Assembly (NCBI RefSeq): GCF_920984665.1 | Contig: NZ_CAKLBP010000001.1 | Location: 214,858-278,857 of the forward strand | Direction: 5' to 3' | DNA from: Pedobacter sp. Leaf170 | GTDB lineage: Bacteria; Bacteroidota; Bacteroidia; Sphingobacteriales; Sphingobacteriaceae | DNA length: 64,000 nt | Shown: positions 17,072 to 27,600 of the stretch, one piece after another | Layout of the letters: each line of letters opens with the position of its first letter | How positions within the stretch are numbered: the stretch's first letter is position 1 | Translations under genes and position numbers: made by a program | The notes under the pieces: generated by a model | What the model was told of the DNA's origin: nothing | The model's database searches: none | The model's input: the letters and a program-made list of their open reading frames with translations, nothing else

Positions 17072-18250
17072 TTATTTTTTAATATTTAACAAACTTAATC
17101 TGCCGTATAATTCTGCTACACAAGCCTCATCTAGCAACCATTTTGGTTTCGCTTTCGATACCTTATCTCTTGCCCACTTTGCAGTCAAAAAACCGTACTT
17201 ATCTGATGAATTTTGCCACGCTTTATCCAAATCAGAAGCTACCGCATTGATGTAAGTTGGATTGCCATTTAGATGATAAAGTGCTTCGTAACCGCGAAAC
17301 AAAACGGTAACAAACCAAGGCAAATCGATATTATAATAACTCGCCTGTGTTTTATTTTTATTTGCAAAGAAGCGATGAGCACTTTTCGCAACAGTTTCAG
17401 CCTCGCTTAAATACTTTGGTTCTTTAGTAAATCCATAAAGTAAAACAGACGATTCGAGCATTGAACCAGTATTGTACGTGTAATAAACCTTGTTAGGTAT
17501 GCCATTCATTTTAACATCATTGTAATATATCCCATCCGGGTTTCGTAAAGTGATGAACATCCAGTTATAAAATTTTTTACCCCAATCAAGATAAAATGTA
17601 TCATTTGTACATTGATAAAGTTTCAATGCCGCCAGCGTTGACATTCCATTGCTACAGGCCGGTTTTTGATCTTTATGTCCTTCCAACCAATATACACCGC
17701 CTCCTAGCTGCTCATCCCATCCACTAATAATAAAATCGAAAACTTCTTTTGCCTTTAAAATGTATTTTTGGTCTTTAGTATTCAAATAAGCTTCCAGGTA
17801 ATCAATACAAACCAAAGCGTTATCATCATAATACCTATCTGATTTTTCCAGCATCGCTGGAAAAGCCTGATAGCCTACCGGACTTCGGGTTGTATCTCTG
17901 TAACTCCAAACGCCAATTGATAGCGTATCTAAATATTTGTTGTATTTCTGCTTTAATTCAGGAAATCGAACTAACACGTTTGCTGCAGAATACATCCCGG
18001 AAAATGGCCAAAGAAAACTTACCGTCTTTTCATTAACGTTTGCACCTTGAAAATAATCCAGTGTAATTTTTTGTTCAGATGGATAATGTTCGGTAAATAA
18101 ACCAGGATATTTTTTTACCCGGTAATGCTGCCAAATTTTTTCGAACATAGCATCAGCTCTGCTTTTATATATCGTATTTTGATTTAATTCCTGACCATAG
18201 CCCCTTAAGCAGAACGTGATACAGATAAGAAAAAATAAATATTTCATCAT
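17072..18250 (-). CDS. GH76 family alpha-1,6-mannanase, periplasmic
   Basis: A 392-residue (alpha/alpha)6-barrel protein with a cleavable signal peptide (FFLICITFCLRGYGQ). The adjacent catalytic aspartates of GH76 are visible as YDDNALVCIDYLEAY (Asp 142-143), with GGVYWLEGHKDQKPACSNGMSTLAALKLY and WFVTVLFRGYEALY as further family patterns. GH76 enzymes cut the alpha-1,6-mannan backbone of fungal or mycobacterial glycans. With no lipobox it is predicted to be periplasmic, unlike the lipoprotein GH76 at 20647-21852, so the two probably cut at the cell surface and then inside. A second in-frame ATG one codon later is equally possible. Confidence 0.88.
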   Translation of the reverse strand: MMKYLFFLICITFCLRGYGQELNQNTIYKSRADAMFEKIWQHYRVKKYPGLFTEHYPSEQKITLDYFQGANVNEKTVSFLWPFSGMYSAANVLVRFPELKQKYNKYLDTLSIGVWSYRDTTRSPVGYQAFPAMLEKSDRYYDDNALVCIDYLEAYLNTKDQKYILKAKEVFDFIISGWDEQLGGGVYWLEGHKDQKPACSNGMSTLAALKLYQCTNDTFYLDWGKKFYNWMFITLRNPDGIYYNDVKMNGIPNKVYYTYNTGSMLESSVLLYGFTKEPKYLSEAETVAKSAHRFFANKNKTQASYYNIDLPWFVTVLFRGYEALYHLNGNPTYINAVASDLDKAWQNSSDKYGFLTAKWARDKVSKAKPKWLLDEACVAELYGRLSLLNIKK

Positions 18251-18269
18251 TTGAAATTTGATAAAGAAC

Positions 18270-20624
18270 TTACTGGACCGAAGGCGGCGGCAATTTCACA
18301 CCCCACTTTTGATTTGGCTTACTGCCCATTTTTAAAGTTAGTGTACCGCCTTTCATAATTTCATCGCGATAGAGCCAGGCATTATCAAGCACTTTACCAT
18401 TCCACAAAGCCGATTGTACATAAACATTTTGCTTAGAATTATTGCTGGCTTTGATGAATAGTTTTTTACCATTGCCCAGTCGAATTTCTGACTTATCAAA
18501 AACAGGGCTTCCAATCTGAAGTGTTGGGCGACCATCCGTTAAGCCTTTTACATCAAATAAACCAACCGAAGCCATAACGTACCATGAACCCAACTGGCCT
18601 TGGTCCTCGTCCTGACCATAGCCATATCCATGAATACTTTCGGTGCCATAAAATTCATCACAAATTGCCCTCGTCCATTTTTGTGTTAACCAAGGTGATG
18701 ATGAATAATTAAAAAGCCAGCTTATGTGCAGATTGGGCTGGTTACCATGATTATATAAAGATTGAATACCAGCAAAAGCATCAATTGTTTTTCCTCCGCC
18801 AAATGCGTTTTTCTGAGAAGTTTTAAAAATATTATCCAGGCGCTCGTTAAATGTTTTAGTTCCGATTTCTGCAATTAACGCTTTAGGGTTTTGTGGCACA
18901 TAGAAAGTATATTGTGTTGCGTTACCTTCTTGAAAACCTCTCCAAGCCTCCAAAGGATTAAATTTATCTATGAACTTTGCATCATCAGTTTTTGGCCTGA
19001 TAAGCTTTAATTCCTTATCAAACAATAATCGCCACCCGTTGGATAAACCCATCAGCCTTTTATAATCTTTAATCTTCTCCATACTTTTAGCAAGCTGAGC
19101 TGCAGCAAATGCACTATAACTGTATTCCATTGTGTGCGAACCAGAAAAATGTGAACCTGTTGAATCTGTTTTATCGGCTTCCAGATATGGTACAAAGCCA
19201 TTATTTACAAAGCTTTTGGTATCTGTTTTACCAGAACCCACCAACCTGTTTCTGTAATTAAGTTCATTTCCTAATACCGCTTTGTAGGCTAAATCCAAAT
19301 CGTAATCACGTATGCCTGACTGGTAAGCACCTGCTATTGCCAGCCCGACAAAATTAGTACCTACCCCAGATACAAAATTACTATTGGCAATTCCATCGCC
19401 AAACCAACCTCGCTCTTTATAAATTTCTAATTGAGTATGTACAAAATCGCTGTAGTGTGATGGATACGCTAAAGACCACAATTGCGTTATGTTCCAAAAA
19501 CCGCCCCAAATAGCATCAGTATTCATAAAATTATAACTGAATTTGCCGTTCTTATCTTTCGGTAATTGTCCGATTGAACCATTATGCCGGGGAAAATTTC
19601 CATTTACATCACTTGCAATACCACGGCCAAGCAAAGCATGATACAAACCAGTATAAAACTTAACCAAATCAGCATTGTTTTGTCCAGAAACCTTCATTTT
19701 TCCCAATTCATTTTGCCATTCTGATTGAGCAGCCTTTTTTGCGCCATCAAAATTTAGATCAGATGCTTCTGCCATCAAATTGTTCTTAGCGTTTTGTGTA
19801 GAGGTATAAGATAAACCCACTTTAATTTCTACACTTTCATTTTCTGTAGTTTTATAACCCAAAAATAAACCAGCACCTATGCCTGAAGCATTTTTAGCGT
19901 TTAAATTAGTTTCTTTTTGATTAAAGGCACCCACACTGTTTGGTTTCTTGTCAAGGATTCCATAAAAATACATGGCTACCTTACCGCCTTCATCATAGGT
20001 TTTAACATATTTCGGATAAGTAATTACAAAGCCTTCAAAATGGGTCTCATCAATCATTTTTACAGATGCATCTGTTATTGGCCCACTTTCTCCCTGAATG
20101 TTACCAATAGAAAGGATAATTCTGGAGTTTTCACTTTTTGGAAAGGTATATCGATGAAAGCCAACTCTTTTGGTTGCCGTAAGTTCTGCTTTGATTTTAA
20201 AATCATCAAGTAACACCGAATAATAGCCTGGTTGGGCAATTTCATTTTTTCGGTCAAAGACCGAACGATATCCACTGTTCGCTTTATCAAGTAATCCGGG
20301 AACGGTTTTAAGGTCGCCGGCAGTTGGCATAAAACTAATACCGCCCACTTGCCATTCATGAAAGTGTACAAAACCTTCAATAGAATTATGACGTGTATCA
20401 TAACCTACTGCCTCCCAACCCTGTAAGTTGCCGTAACTTCCGTTGGTTGATGGTGCAAGTTTAGCCATTCCATAAGGCACTGCTGCAGGCGTGTAAAAGA
20501 ACCATCTACTGTGGGCAGTACCAATATTTGGATTTACATATTTTAAAAGATCCTGAGCAAACACGCACGGCATCACGAAAAGAGAAAGCATTAAAATTAA
20601 GAAGGATTGGCTGGCCGTTTTCAT
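18270..20624 (-). CDS. GH92 family alpha-mannosidase
   Basis: A 784-residue exported exo-mannosidase of the GH92 family, which removes alpha-1,2- or alpha-1,3-mannose with the help of Ca2+. A signal peptide (LILMLSLFVMPCVFAQD) precedes the N-terminal beta-sandwich (VNPNIGTAHSRWFFYTPAAVPYGMAKLAP) and the (alpha/alpha)6 catalytic domain, which carries NTDAIWGGFWNITQLWSLAYP, EAWRGFQEGNATQYTFYVPQN, LHISWLFNYSSSPW and the active-site loop GYGQDEDQGQLGSWYVMASVG. It lies 22 nt from the neighbouring GH76 gene on one side and 19 nt on the other, all in one operon. It probably debranches mannan so that the GH76 enzymes can reach the backbone; linkage preference cannot be read from sequence alone. Confidence 0.9.
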   Translation of the reverse strand: MKTASQSFLILMLSLFVMPCVFAQDLLKYVNPNIGTAHSRWFFYTPAAVPYGMAKLAPSTNGSYGNLQGWEAVGYDTRHNSIEGFVHFHEWQVGGISFMPTAGDLKTVPGLLDKANSGYRSVFDRKNEIAQPGYYSVLLDDFKIKAELTATKRVGFHRYTFPKSENSRIILSIGNIQGESGPITDASVKMIDETHFEGFVITYPKYVKTYDEGGKVAMYFYGILDKKPNSVGAFNQKETNLNAKNASGIGAGLFLGYKTTENESVEIKVGLSYTSTQNAKNNLMAEASDLNFDGAKKAAQSEWQNELGKMKVSGQNNADLVKFYTGLYHALLGRGIASDVNGNFPRHNGSIGQLPKDKNGKFSYNFMNTDAIWGGFWNITQLWSLAYPSHYSDFVHTQLEIYKERGWFGDGIANSNFVSGVGTNFVGLAIAGAYQSGIRDYDLDLAYKAVLGNELNYRNRLVGSGKTDTKSFVNNGFVPYLEADKTDSTGSHFSGSHTMEYSYSAFAAAQLAKSMEKIKDYKRLMGLSNGWRLLFDKELKLIRPKTDDAKFIDKFNPLEAWRGFQEGNATQYTFYVPQNPKALIAEIGTKTFNERLDNIFKTSQKNAFGGGKTIDAFAGIQSLYNHGNQPNLHISWLFNYSSSPWLTQKWTRAICDEFYGTESIHGYGYGQDEDQGQLGSWYVMASVGLFDVKGLTDGRPTLQIGSPVFDKSEIRLGNGKKLFIKASNNSKQNVYVQSALWNGKVLDNAWLYRDEIMKGGTLTLKMGSKPNQKWGVKLPPPSVQ

Positions 20625-20646
20625 AGGTATTGGAATTAAAATTGAA

Positions 20647-21852
20647 CTAATATTTTGATAACAAGGCCTGAATTCGTTGCATCCATGCCTGATCTACAGT
20701 TTCTATTTCTGGTGAGCGGTTTTGCCCGTCAAAACCAGCAAAGAAATAATAAGCAAATGTTGATTGATTTCTATTTGCAATATTTAAACGATTAATATTT
20801 TCTTTAGCATAAACCAGCCAGTTTTCATTTTTATCTGCCTCGTATAATCTAATCATTGCCTGAGACCCCCAAGCACACCAAGCCGGGTTAATTCTGGTTT
20901 CATTGGTATTAAAAATATAGCCTTTCCAGGCAGCATTCCACAGGGTGATATTCATGGCTTTACCAATATTTTGTGCTCTGGTTAGATAAGACGGGTCGCT
21001 CATGATTGTGCTATACAACAAAAAAGCCTCAACCATGATGGCATTATCATAAGTAAATTTATCCGTGTGTTTCTTACCCTCGCCGGCTCCGTCAATTTTC
21101 CAGATGTATAAACCACTAATCGGATCAAACATTTTTGTATTCAGCCAATTATTAACCTGGATCGCCCATTCTCGATAAATGCTTTCGCCGGTTAAACTAT
21201 AAAGTTTTAAAAATAGCTGTAGTGTTAGGCCATTGGTTTGCGTTGGTTTTTCAGGCTTAAGTGTATTCCAATAAAATCCACCACCGTAAACATTATCCCA
21301 CAAACCACTATTGATTAACCAATCTCCGCATGCTTTTGCTTTCGCCAGGTAAGCTTGTTTATCTGCTCCGGTAGTAACCTCATAAGCTTCCAGATAAACC
21401 ATTCCGCTAAGCGCATTATCATCAACATATTTATCACCACCGGCACCAGTGCCATCTAAATTTACAGATGCAAAGTAACCACCTCGGAGGTCTTTTTTAT
21501 CCCACATATTATCCATGAATTTAAAGGTATTATTCATGTATGCGAGGTGTTTGGTTTGGCCTGCAGCCACCATAGCTGCATCTGCATAAATCTGGCTTAC
21601 GTTGTACCACTCATAACAATTGTTAGCATGGGTTGTGGTATTTGCACGATAGCCATAACTTGCAGTAAGCAAATTATTGGTGGTAAAGGTATGTGTTTCC
21701 TGGGCCAGCTTTAGGTAGTCTACTTTAACGCCCGGCCCTGTAGGTGGCACAAGAGGTGGTGGAGTAACCGGCTCAACTACGGGATTTTTTTTGCAAGCTG
21801 CCAAAAAAAAGATAGACAAAATCAGAGCAGTATTAAAAAATAATTTTTTCAT
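20647..21852 (-). CDS. GH76 family alpha-1,6-mannanase, lipoprotein
   Basis: A 401-residue GH76 enzyme with a lipoprotein signal (lipobox LAAC, Cys 20) and a Pro-rich linker (PVTPPPLVPPTGPG) that would hold the catalytic domain away from the membrane, as in surface endo-mannanases. The catalytic Asp pair is in KYVDDNALSGMVYLEAY (Asp 144-145), followed by GGGFYWNTLKPEKPTQTNGLT and FTYDNAIMVEAFLLY. It follows the SusE-like gene and precedes GH92. The likely division of labour is surface cleavage by this enzyme, import through SusC/SusD, then periplasmic GH92 and the second GH76. Confidence 0.9.
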   Translation of the reverse strand: MKKLFFNTALILSIFFLAACKKNPVVEPVTPPPLVPPTGPGVKVDYLKLAQETHTFTTNNLLTASYGYRANTTTHANNCYEWYNVSQIYADAAMVAAGQTKHLAYMNNTFKFMDNMWDKKDLRGGYFASVNLDGTGAGGDKYVDDNALSGMVYLEAYEVTTGADKQAYLAKAKACGDWLINSGLWDNVYGGGFYWNTLKPEKPTQTNGLTLQLFLKLYSLTGESIYREWAIQVNNWLNTKMFDPISGLYIWKIDGAGEGKKHTDKFTYDNAIMVEAFLLYSTIMSDPSYLTRAQNIGKAMNITLWNAAWKGYIFNTNETRINPAWCAWGSQAMIRLYEADKNENWLVYAKENINRLNIANRNQSTFAYYFFAGFDGQNRSPEIETVDQAWMQRIQALLSKY

Positions 21853-21900
21853 GGTTAGAATATTTAGCCACCGGCTTAAACCGGTGGCAATACAACGTAA

Positions 21901-23028
21901 TTATTGTGTAGTTAAAGTGTGGGTGTATGGCCCGCCAGCGTTAAGACTTACAACTACCTTAACACTTTTATTATCGGCTGAAGGATTAAACTTATAAGTA
22001 TTATTCCATTGATCATTAGTAACCGGATTTAAATAAAAGTAAGCTGCACCTTGGCCAACAGGACTAACATTATTAACATTACTGCTTCCCAGATAGCGAA
22101 CACCTCCAGAGGTATGCATTGCGAATTTATATCTTTCATCTCTACCCCAAGAAAATTGATAAAATACAACCGGAATATTTCCTGATTGCCACACACCATT
22201 TGCAGTATATGTTAACTGGCCTATCTCATTACCGTAAGCCGACATGTATAACCCCAGGCTCTGAACTTCAACTACATCCACCACAGTGGCTACATTGAAA
22301 TCATATTTGAGGTAATATACCTTTGCAACACCCGAAACTGTAACAGATGTGGTTCCTTCTTTAACTAATGTACCTTCGGTGTAGAATTTTCGACCTGATG
22401 CAGTAATTTTATCTGTTAGCTGATAAGTACCAGGCTTAAGCGTTGTGTATATTTCAAAAACGCCTTCATCTAGTTTCTTAAATTTAATTGCTTTGCTAAT
22501 GTCGTCTCCTGTTTCTGTTGCAGAACCTATAAGATAAAGGTCGGTTGGCACTTCAGCAAACCCTGCCGGGCGTTCAAGTTGCAGCGTTCTACTTTCCTGA
22601 CCAGGTTTTCTGTTGCTGGCTTTGGATGCAATTACTGTCCATTTAATATTTCCGGTACTTGATGAATTGATTCCGCATAATGCTGCAACTTTGGTTAAAT
22701 CTTTATGAGAAATTGTAACCTGAGCCTGCACACCGGCGCCATCTGACACCACTTTATAAACCGGTTTTGAAAAGTCTCCGCTTTCTTTATCAAATGCTAC
22801 TTCGTAAAGAATAAGCCCACCATCTTCAGCGCTCGCTGGGTTCCACTTAAACTGCTGCGTAGCCAATGCGTTTGATGGTGTTAATTTAAGGCTTTGCATA
22901 TTTTGAGGTATGCTTAAACTTCCAATGGGATTAATATTCTCATTAAGTTCTTTTGTGTCTTTTTTGCATGAACTAATGGCGAATAATGATAGCGCCATCA
23001 AAACATATATTGCTTTCAAGTTTTTCAT
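21901..23028 (-). CDS. SusE/SusF-type surface glycan-binding lipoprotein
   Basis: A 375-residue lipoprotein (LFAISSCKKD) with an N-terminal SusE-like fibronectin-type domain (LKLTPSNALATQQFKWNPAS, EVAFDKESGDF) and two C-terminal beta-sandwich repeats beginning DLYLIGSATETGDD and GLYMSAYGNEIGQ, the pattern of SusE/SusF starch-binding proteins. By analogy it sits on the cell surface and holds mannan next to the SusC/SusD complex. It follows susD by 13 nt. Position after SusD and the repeat architecture support the assignment; the ligand is inferred from the adjacent GH76 and GH92 genes. Confidence 0.82.
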   Translation of the reverse strand: MKNLKAIYVLMALSLFAISSCKKDTKELNENINPIGSLSIPQNMQSLKLTPSNALATQQFKWNPASAEDGGLILYEVAFDKESGDFSKPVYKVVSDGAGVQAQVTISHKDLTKVAALCGINSSSTGNIKWTVIASKASNRKPGQESRTLQLERPAGFAEVPTDLYLIGSATETGDDISKAIKFKKLDEGVFEIYTTLKPGTYQLTDKITASGRKFYTEGTLVKEGTTSVTVSGVAKVYYLKYDFNVATVVDVVEVQSLGLYMSAYGNEIGQLTYTANGVWQSGNIPVVFYQFSWGRDERYKFAMHTSGGVRYLGSSNVNNVSPVGQGAAYFYLNPVTNDQWNNTYKFNPSADNKSVKVVVSLNAGGPYTHTLTTQ

Positions 23029-23041
23029 GTTGCTTTATATT

Positions 23042-24664
23042 TTAGTAGCCCGGATTTTGGGTTAAATTTTTGTTTAGACTTATTTCGCTTGATGGAACTG
23101 CCCATAAATAATCTCTTTGAGCGTTAAATTTGCGTTGCTGAGTGCGGATATAACCATTATCAACATTTTGGTCGGCGGCAAATTTAGCCCCATGCGCAAA
23201 ACCATTCATAGTGATTTCGGCAGTTTTCCAGCGTCTTAAATCATCTAAACGCAAACCTTCCATTGCCATTTCTGCCCTGCGTTCTCTGCGGATAATACTT
23301 GTCAAATCTCCGCCAGGATAACTCAAAGCAGCAGCATCAGTAAAGCCGGCTCTGGAGCGAAGTGCACCGATTGTTTTCGCCCAGATTGTAGCATCCATTT
23401 GTCCTAAGCTGTTTTTAGCTTCAGCATAGGTTAATAAAACTTCCGCGTATCTAAACAAATGAAGATTATTACCTGAAACAAAACTTGATAAAGCACTTGG
23501 ATCAAAATATTTCCTCCAATAATAACCTGTAGCAGATGCGCTTTGAGAGCCCGGAGAGTATTCATCAAGGCCAGGTTGAACCGGATCGGTACCCGGTTTT
23601 ATGTAAATGGTCTTGGTACTGTTATTCGGATTTATCCAAGTATATCTATCGTAAACAACTGTGGCGGTTAGTCGTGGATCGCGGTTGATGTATGGATTAC
23701 TTTCTACGTAGCCTGAACCAGCTTCTTTAATTCCCTTTCCATTCAGCATAACATAATCGTCAACCAACTCTTGTGTAGGTGCCATATTACTCACCCTGCC
23801 ACCAACTGTTCGGGGTGCAAAATCCCAAAAATTTTGCCATGTTCTTATTGTAGGTACATATTGTAGCGATAAGATACTTTCATTATTGTTTTTATTGATT
23901 GCAGGATCGCTAAATAAAGCACTATAATTAGCTGCTAATGAATAAGTTCCATAGGTTGCCTGATTGTTGATTAGTTTTTCGCAAATCGCAATCACTTCTG
24001 CAGTTTTATTTCCCTCGTACAATAAAGTTCTCATTTGTAAAGCTAAGGCAGCACCTTTTGTAATTCTACCATTTTCGCTAGCCGGAAGCTGATCTTTACT
24101 TGGCAAATTTGGAATAGCGCTTTCTAGCTGACTTACAATAAAAGCATTAACCGAAGCTTTTGAACTGCGTGGAATTACCTGCGCTTCTTCGGGAGTTAAA
24201 TTGTGGTCAGGAAGCGGAACATCACCATACCATTTAGTTAAATTAAATAGTGCAAAAGCTCTCATAAACTGATTTTCTGCTTTCATTCTGGCAATGGTTG
24301 CTGCTGGCAGCGTTTTGTTCTGATCTATATTCTCCAGAAAAATATTAACCGATTTTATTGTACGATAATAACTTGCCCAATCGCCCTGAAATTTACCAGT
24401 AAGCGAAGTAGCGTTTCCGCTTGCTATTAAATTAAGATCGCCAGAAGGTGAATATGCATTATCAGAAAGCGCTTCAGGCTCAAAAAATAGCGAACTATTG
24501 TAAAGCAGACTATAATTATTGTTAAGAGCGTTATTCACATTCACATCAACTGTCCAGAAAGTTAAATCTGAAAACCGGTCTGTTGGTGCGATATCTAGTT
24601 TTCTGCAACCTGCAAACATTACGATTGCAACTGCTGCTATAAAGATTTTATTTAGGTATTTCAT
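23042..24664 (-). CDS. SusD/RagB-family nutrient-binding lipoprotein
   Basis: An outer-membrane lipoprotein of about 540 residues that forms the lid of the SusC channel. It has the TPR-rich SusD fold with characteristic elements: RKLDIAPTDRFSD after the lipobox (MFAGC), NALNNNYSLLYNSS, AENQFMRAFALFNLTKWYGDVPL, FRYAEVLLTYAEAKN, IRRERRAEMAMEGLRLDDLRRW and the terminal SLNKNLTQNPGY. An in-frame ATG at 24688 overlaps the SusC stop (TAATG), but the signal peptide MKYLNKIFIAAVAIVMFAGC begins at 24664, so that start is used. Stop-start overlap with susC indicates translational coupling. Confidence 0.93.
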   Translation of the reverse strand: MKYLNKIFIAAVAIVMFAGCRKLDIAPTDRFSDLTFWTVDVNVNNALNNNYSLLYNSSLFFEPEALSDNAYSPSGDLNLIASGNATSLTGKFQGDWASYYRTIKSVNIFLENIDQNKTLPAATIARMKAENQFMRAFALFNLTKWYGDVPLPDHNLTPEEAQVIPRSSKASVNAFIVSQLESAIPNLPSKDQLPASENGRITKGAALALQMRTLLYEGNKTAEVIAICEKLINNQATYGTYSLAANYSALFSDPAINKNNNESILSLQYVPTIRTWQNFWDFAPRTVGGRVSNMAPTQELVDDYVMLNGKGIKEAGSGYVESNPYINRDPRLTATVVYDRYTWINPNNSTKTIYIKPGTDPVQPGLDEYSPGSQSASATGYYWRKYFDPSALSSFVSGNNLHLFRYAEVLLTYAEAKNSLGQMDATIWAKTIGALRSRAGFTDAAALSYPGGDLTSIIRRERRAEMAMEGLRLDDLRRWKTAEITMNGFAHGAKFAADQNVDNGYIRTQQRKFNAQRDYLWAVPSSEISLNKNLTQNPGY

Positions 24665-24687
24665 TTTATTAATTCTAACCGTTATCA

Positions 24688-27600
24688 TTAAAAAGTTATA
24701 TCCAATCCGGCGCCGTAAAATATCGGAAGCGGATATGAACGGGCACTATTTGAACCAGAACCCAGACTTACATTGTTTCCAAACTCAGAAGTTTCGGGGT
24801 CAATAAATTTAAGTTTTGAAAGCGTAAAGAGATTTTGGCCGATGAGCGACACTCTAAAGCGCTGAATACCGAATTTTTTGGTTACAGTTTCCGGAATTGT
24901 ATAGCCAATATTTACGTTTTTTAAACGAGCATAAGCTGCATCATATTTATAAAGGTCGGAGCCTGTACGCCAGTTATTGGTGTTAGATGGTGAGCCAATA
25001 TTTGCAAAAATTGGATATCTGGCATCAGGATTATTGGGTGTCCAGTAATTGGTCATGTGTTCATACACCGTTGCACCATATCCGTAATGAAATGGTTCTA
25101 CCAGTTCGCCACGCAAAAATGTTTCACGTTTACCAACACCTTGAATGAACAACTGCAAATCAAATCCTTTAACTGCCAGCCTGTAGGTGAAGCCAAAAGT
25201 ATATCTAGGAAAAGGGTTACCTAAAACTGCTTTATCCTTGGCATCAATAATTCCATCATTGTTAAGGTCTTTAAATTTCACATCGCCAGGCACTACCGGG
25301 TTGCCGGCAATTTTTGGTGAATTGTTTATATCCGTTTGATTTTGGAAAAATCCATTCGTTTCATAGCCATAATATTGTGTTATTGGCTCGCCAATTCTTC
25401 TCAATAACTGAAAAACATCCTGATTTATAATTTGCTCGGTTGCACCACCCGAAAGCTGCAGCAGCTTATTTTGATTATCAGCAACATTTACGCTGAAACT
25501 TTGCGTTACATTCTCTCCACGTAAATTATAAGTTAAAGATGCTTCCCAACCTTTGCTACGCACTTTAGCTACGTTAAAATCTGGTGTCGCAGCTCCAAAA
25601 ATTGCCGGAATATCTTGCCTTGGTTGTAAAATATCTCTGGTTACTTTATTAAAATAATCGAATGATGCGGTAAGGCGATTATTGAAGAAACCAGCATCAA
25701 GACCAATATTTAATGTAGATGCTTTTTCCCAGGTTAAATCTCTGTTAGATAAAAGCGTACCAGCACCACCAACAGGCACATTATTAAAGCCATAAGCACT
25801 GGCATAATTAAAATAAGTGGTTTGATATTGGAAATTCCCAACATTCTGATTACCCAATACGCCATAAGAGGCACGAAGTTTTAAATTACTCAGCGTATTT
25901 TTTATGGATTGCATAAAAGATTCCTGCGAAATTATCCAACCTGCACTTACTGAAGGAAAGAAACTTCCACGGTTTCCTTTTGCAAATTTGGATGAAGCGT
26001 CATATCTCGCCGTTGCTTCAAATAAATATTTATCCTGATAAGCATAATTTACTCTACCAAATAGAGAAAGTAAACTGTTTGAATTTATGGCTAAACTATT
26101 GCTCGAGTTAATGGGATCGACCAATGTGCCTGTTGTAGGTGTACCTAATAACTGGTCGGTTAATGTTTTTTGAAGTTGAAATCCACGTTGCGAATAGTTT
26201 TCACTTGAAGCACCAATCTGAACCTTAAAATCGTGTAAATCAATTTTTTTACCATATTCTACATATAATTTTGTATTGAAAAGCTGCGATTTGCTATTTC
26301 CGTCTAAAACTGAGCGATCATCTCCATAAACACCAGATGGCAAATAATTAACTTGCGTACGGCGAAAAAATGTTCCGTTATTTTGTAGCGTTCCACCAAA
26401 TTCACCAGTAATTTTCAAATCATTGGTAATGTTAAACTGACCGTTAAATGCTCCGAATATTTCATCATTATCTGCCTGGTTGAAACCCCCTTTTTCCAAA
26501 ACACCATACTCATTGTATTGTGAAGCCACTGGATTGGTTAAATAATTACCGTTTTCATCCTGCCAACTGTAATTTAAGGGTACGCGGTTAGCATCAGCAA
26601 AAATATTGTTATCACCAACACTATTGGTTTTATTTCGGGTTTTAGTGTAGAGTAAAATAAAATTGGTTTTAAATTTCCCTATCACGTTGCTCTGGTTTAA
26701 GCGTAAATTGTATTTCTGGTAACCAAAGTCGGCCCCTTCGCCGCCATTGCCAATAAAATTACTGCCCTGATCCTGAAAGCCTGCTGATACGTAAAAGGAA
26801 CTTTTCTCTCCTCCACCTACAATACTAAAATTATGCGCTTGTTGAGGTGCAGTGCGTAATAGGTGTTCAATATCCCATGTGCCATTACCCTGGTCTTTAA
26901 GTTGTTGTATTTGGTCTGGTGTGTAAGCAGGGCTTAATCCGGAATTTACTAAAGATTCATTTTTAAAATAAGCGTTTTCCCAGGCGGGTACCTTTTTTAC
27001 CAATACGTTTGCATCCTGAATCCCGTAACTTCCATTATAAGAAACTGAAGTTTTTTGGTTCAGTTTTCCACCTTTTGTGGTGACTAAAATAACACCGTTG
27101 GCAGCTCTTGAGCCATAAATTGCTGCTGAGCCCGCATCTTTTAGTACTGTTACACTTGCAATGTCGTTAGGGTTTAATGTATTTAAGTTTCCACCAACAA
27201 TACCATCAACCACAACCAGCGGTGTATTATCTCCCAAGGTACCTACACCACGAATATTTACGGTAACGTTACTGCCCGGATTTAATGAACTTTGCTGAAT
27301 AATCAAATTTGGTGATTCACCCTGCAATGCCTGATAAACATTTAACACAGGTTTGTTTTCAATGCTTTTTGCATCTATAGTATTTATTGCACCGGTTACA
27401 GAAACTCTTTTCTGTACGCCGTAACCTACCACAACCACATCTTCTAAAGAATTATTGGCGTCGGTTTTCATTTGAATATTAATAGTTGTTCGACCACCAA
27501 TGGCAACCTCCTGACTTACATAACCTAAATATGAGTATGTTAAATTGTTTGTTGCAAGATTATCAGGAACTGAAATCGTGTAAAGCCCGTTGGCATCTGT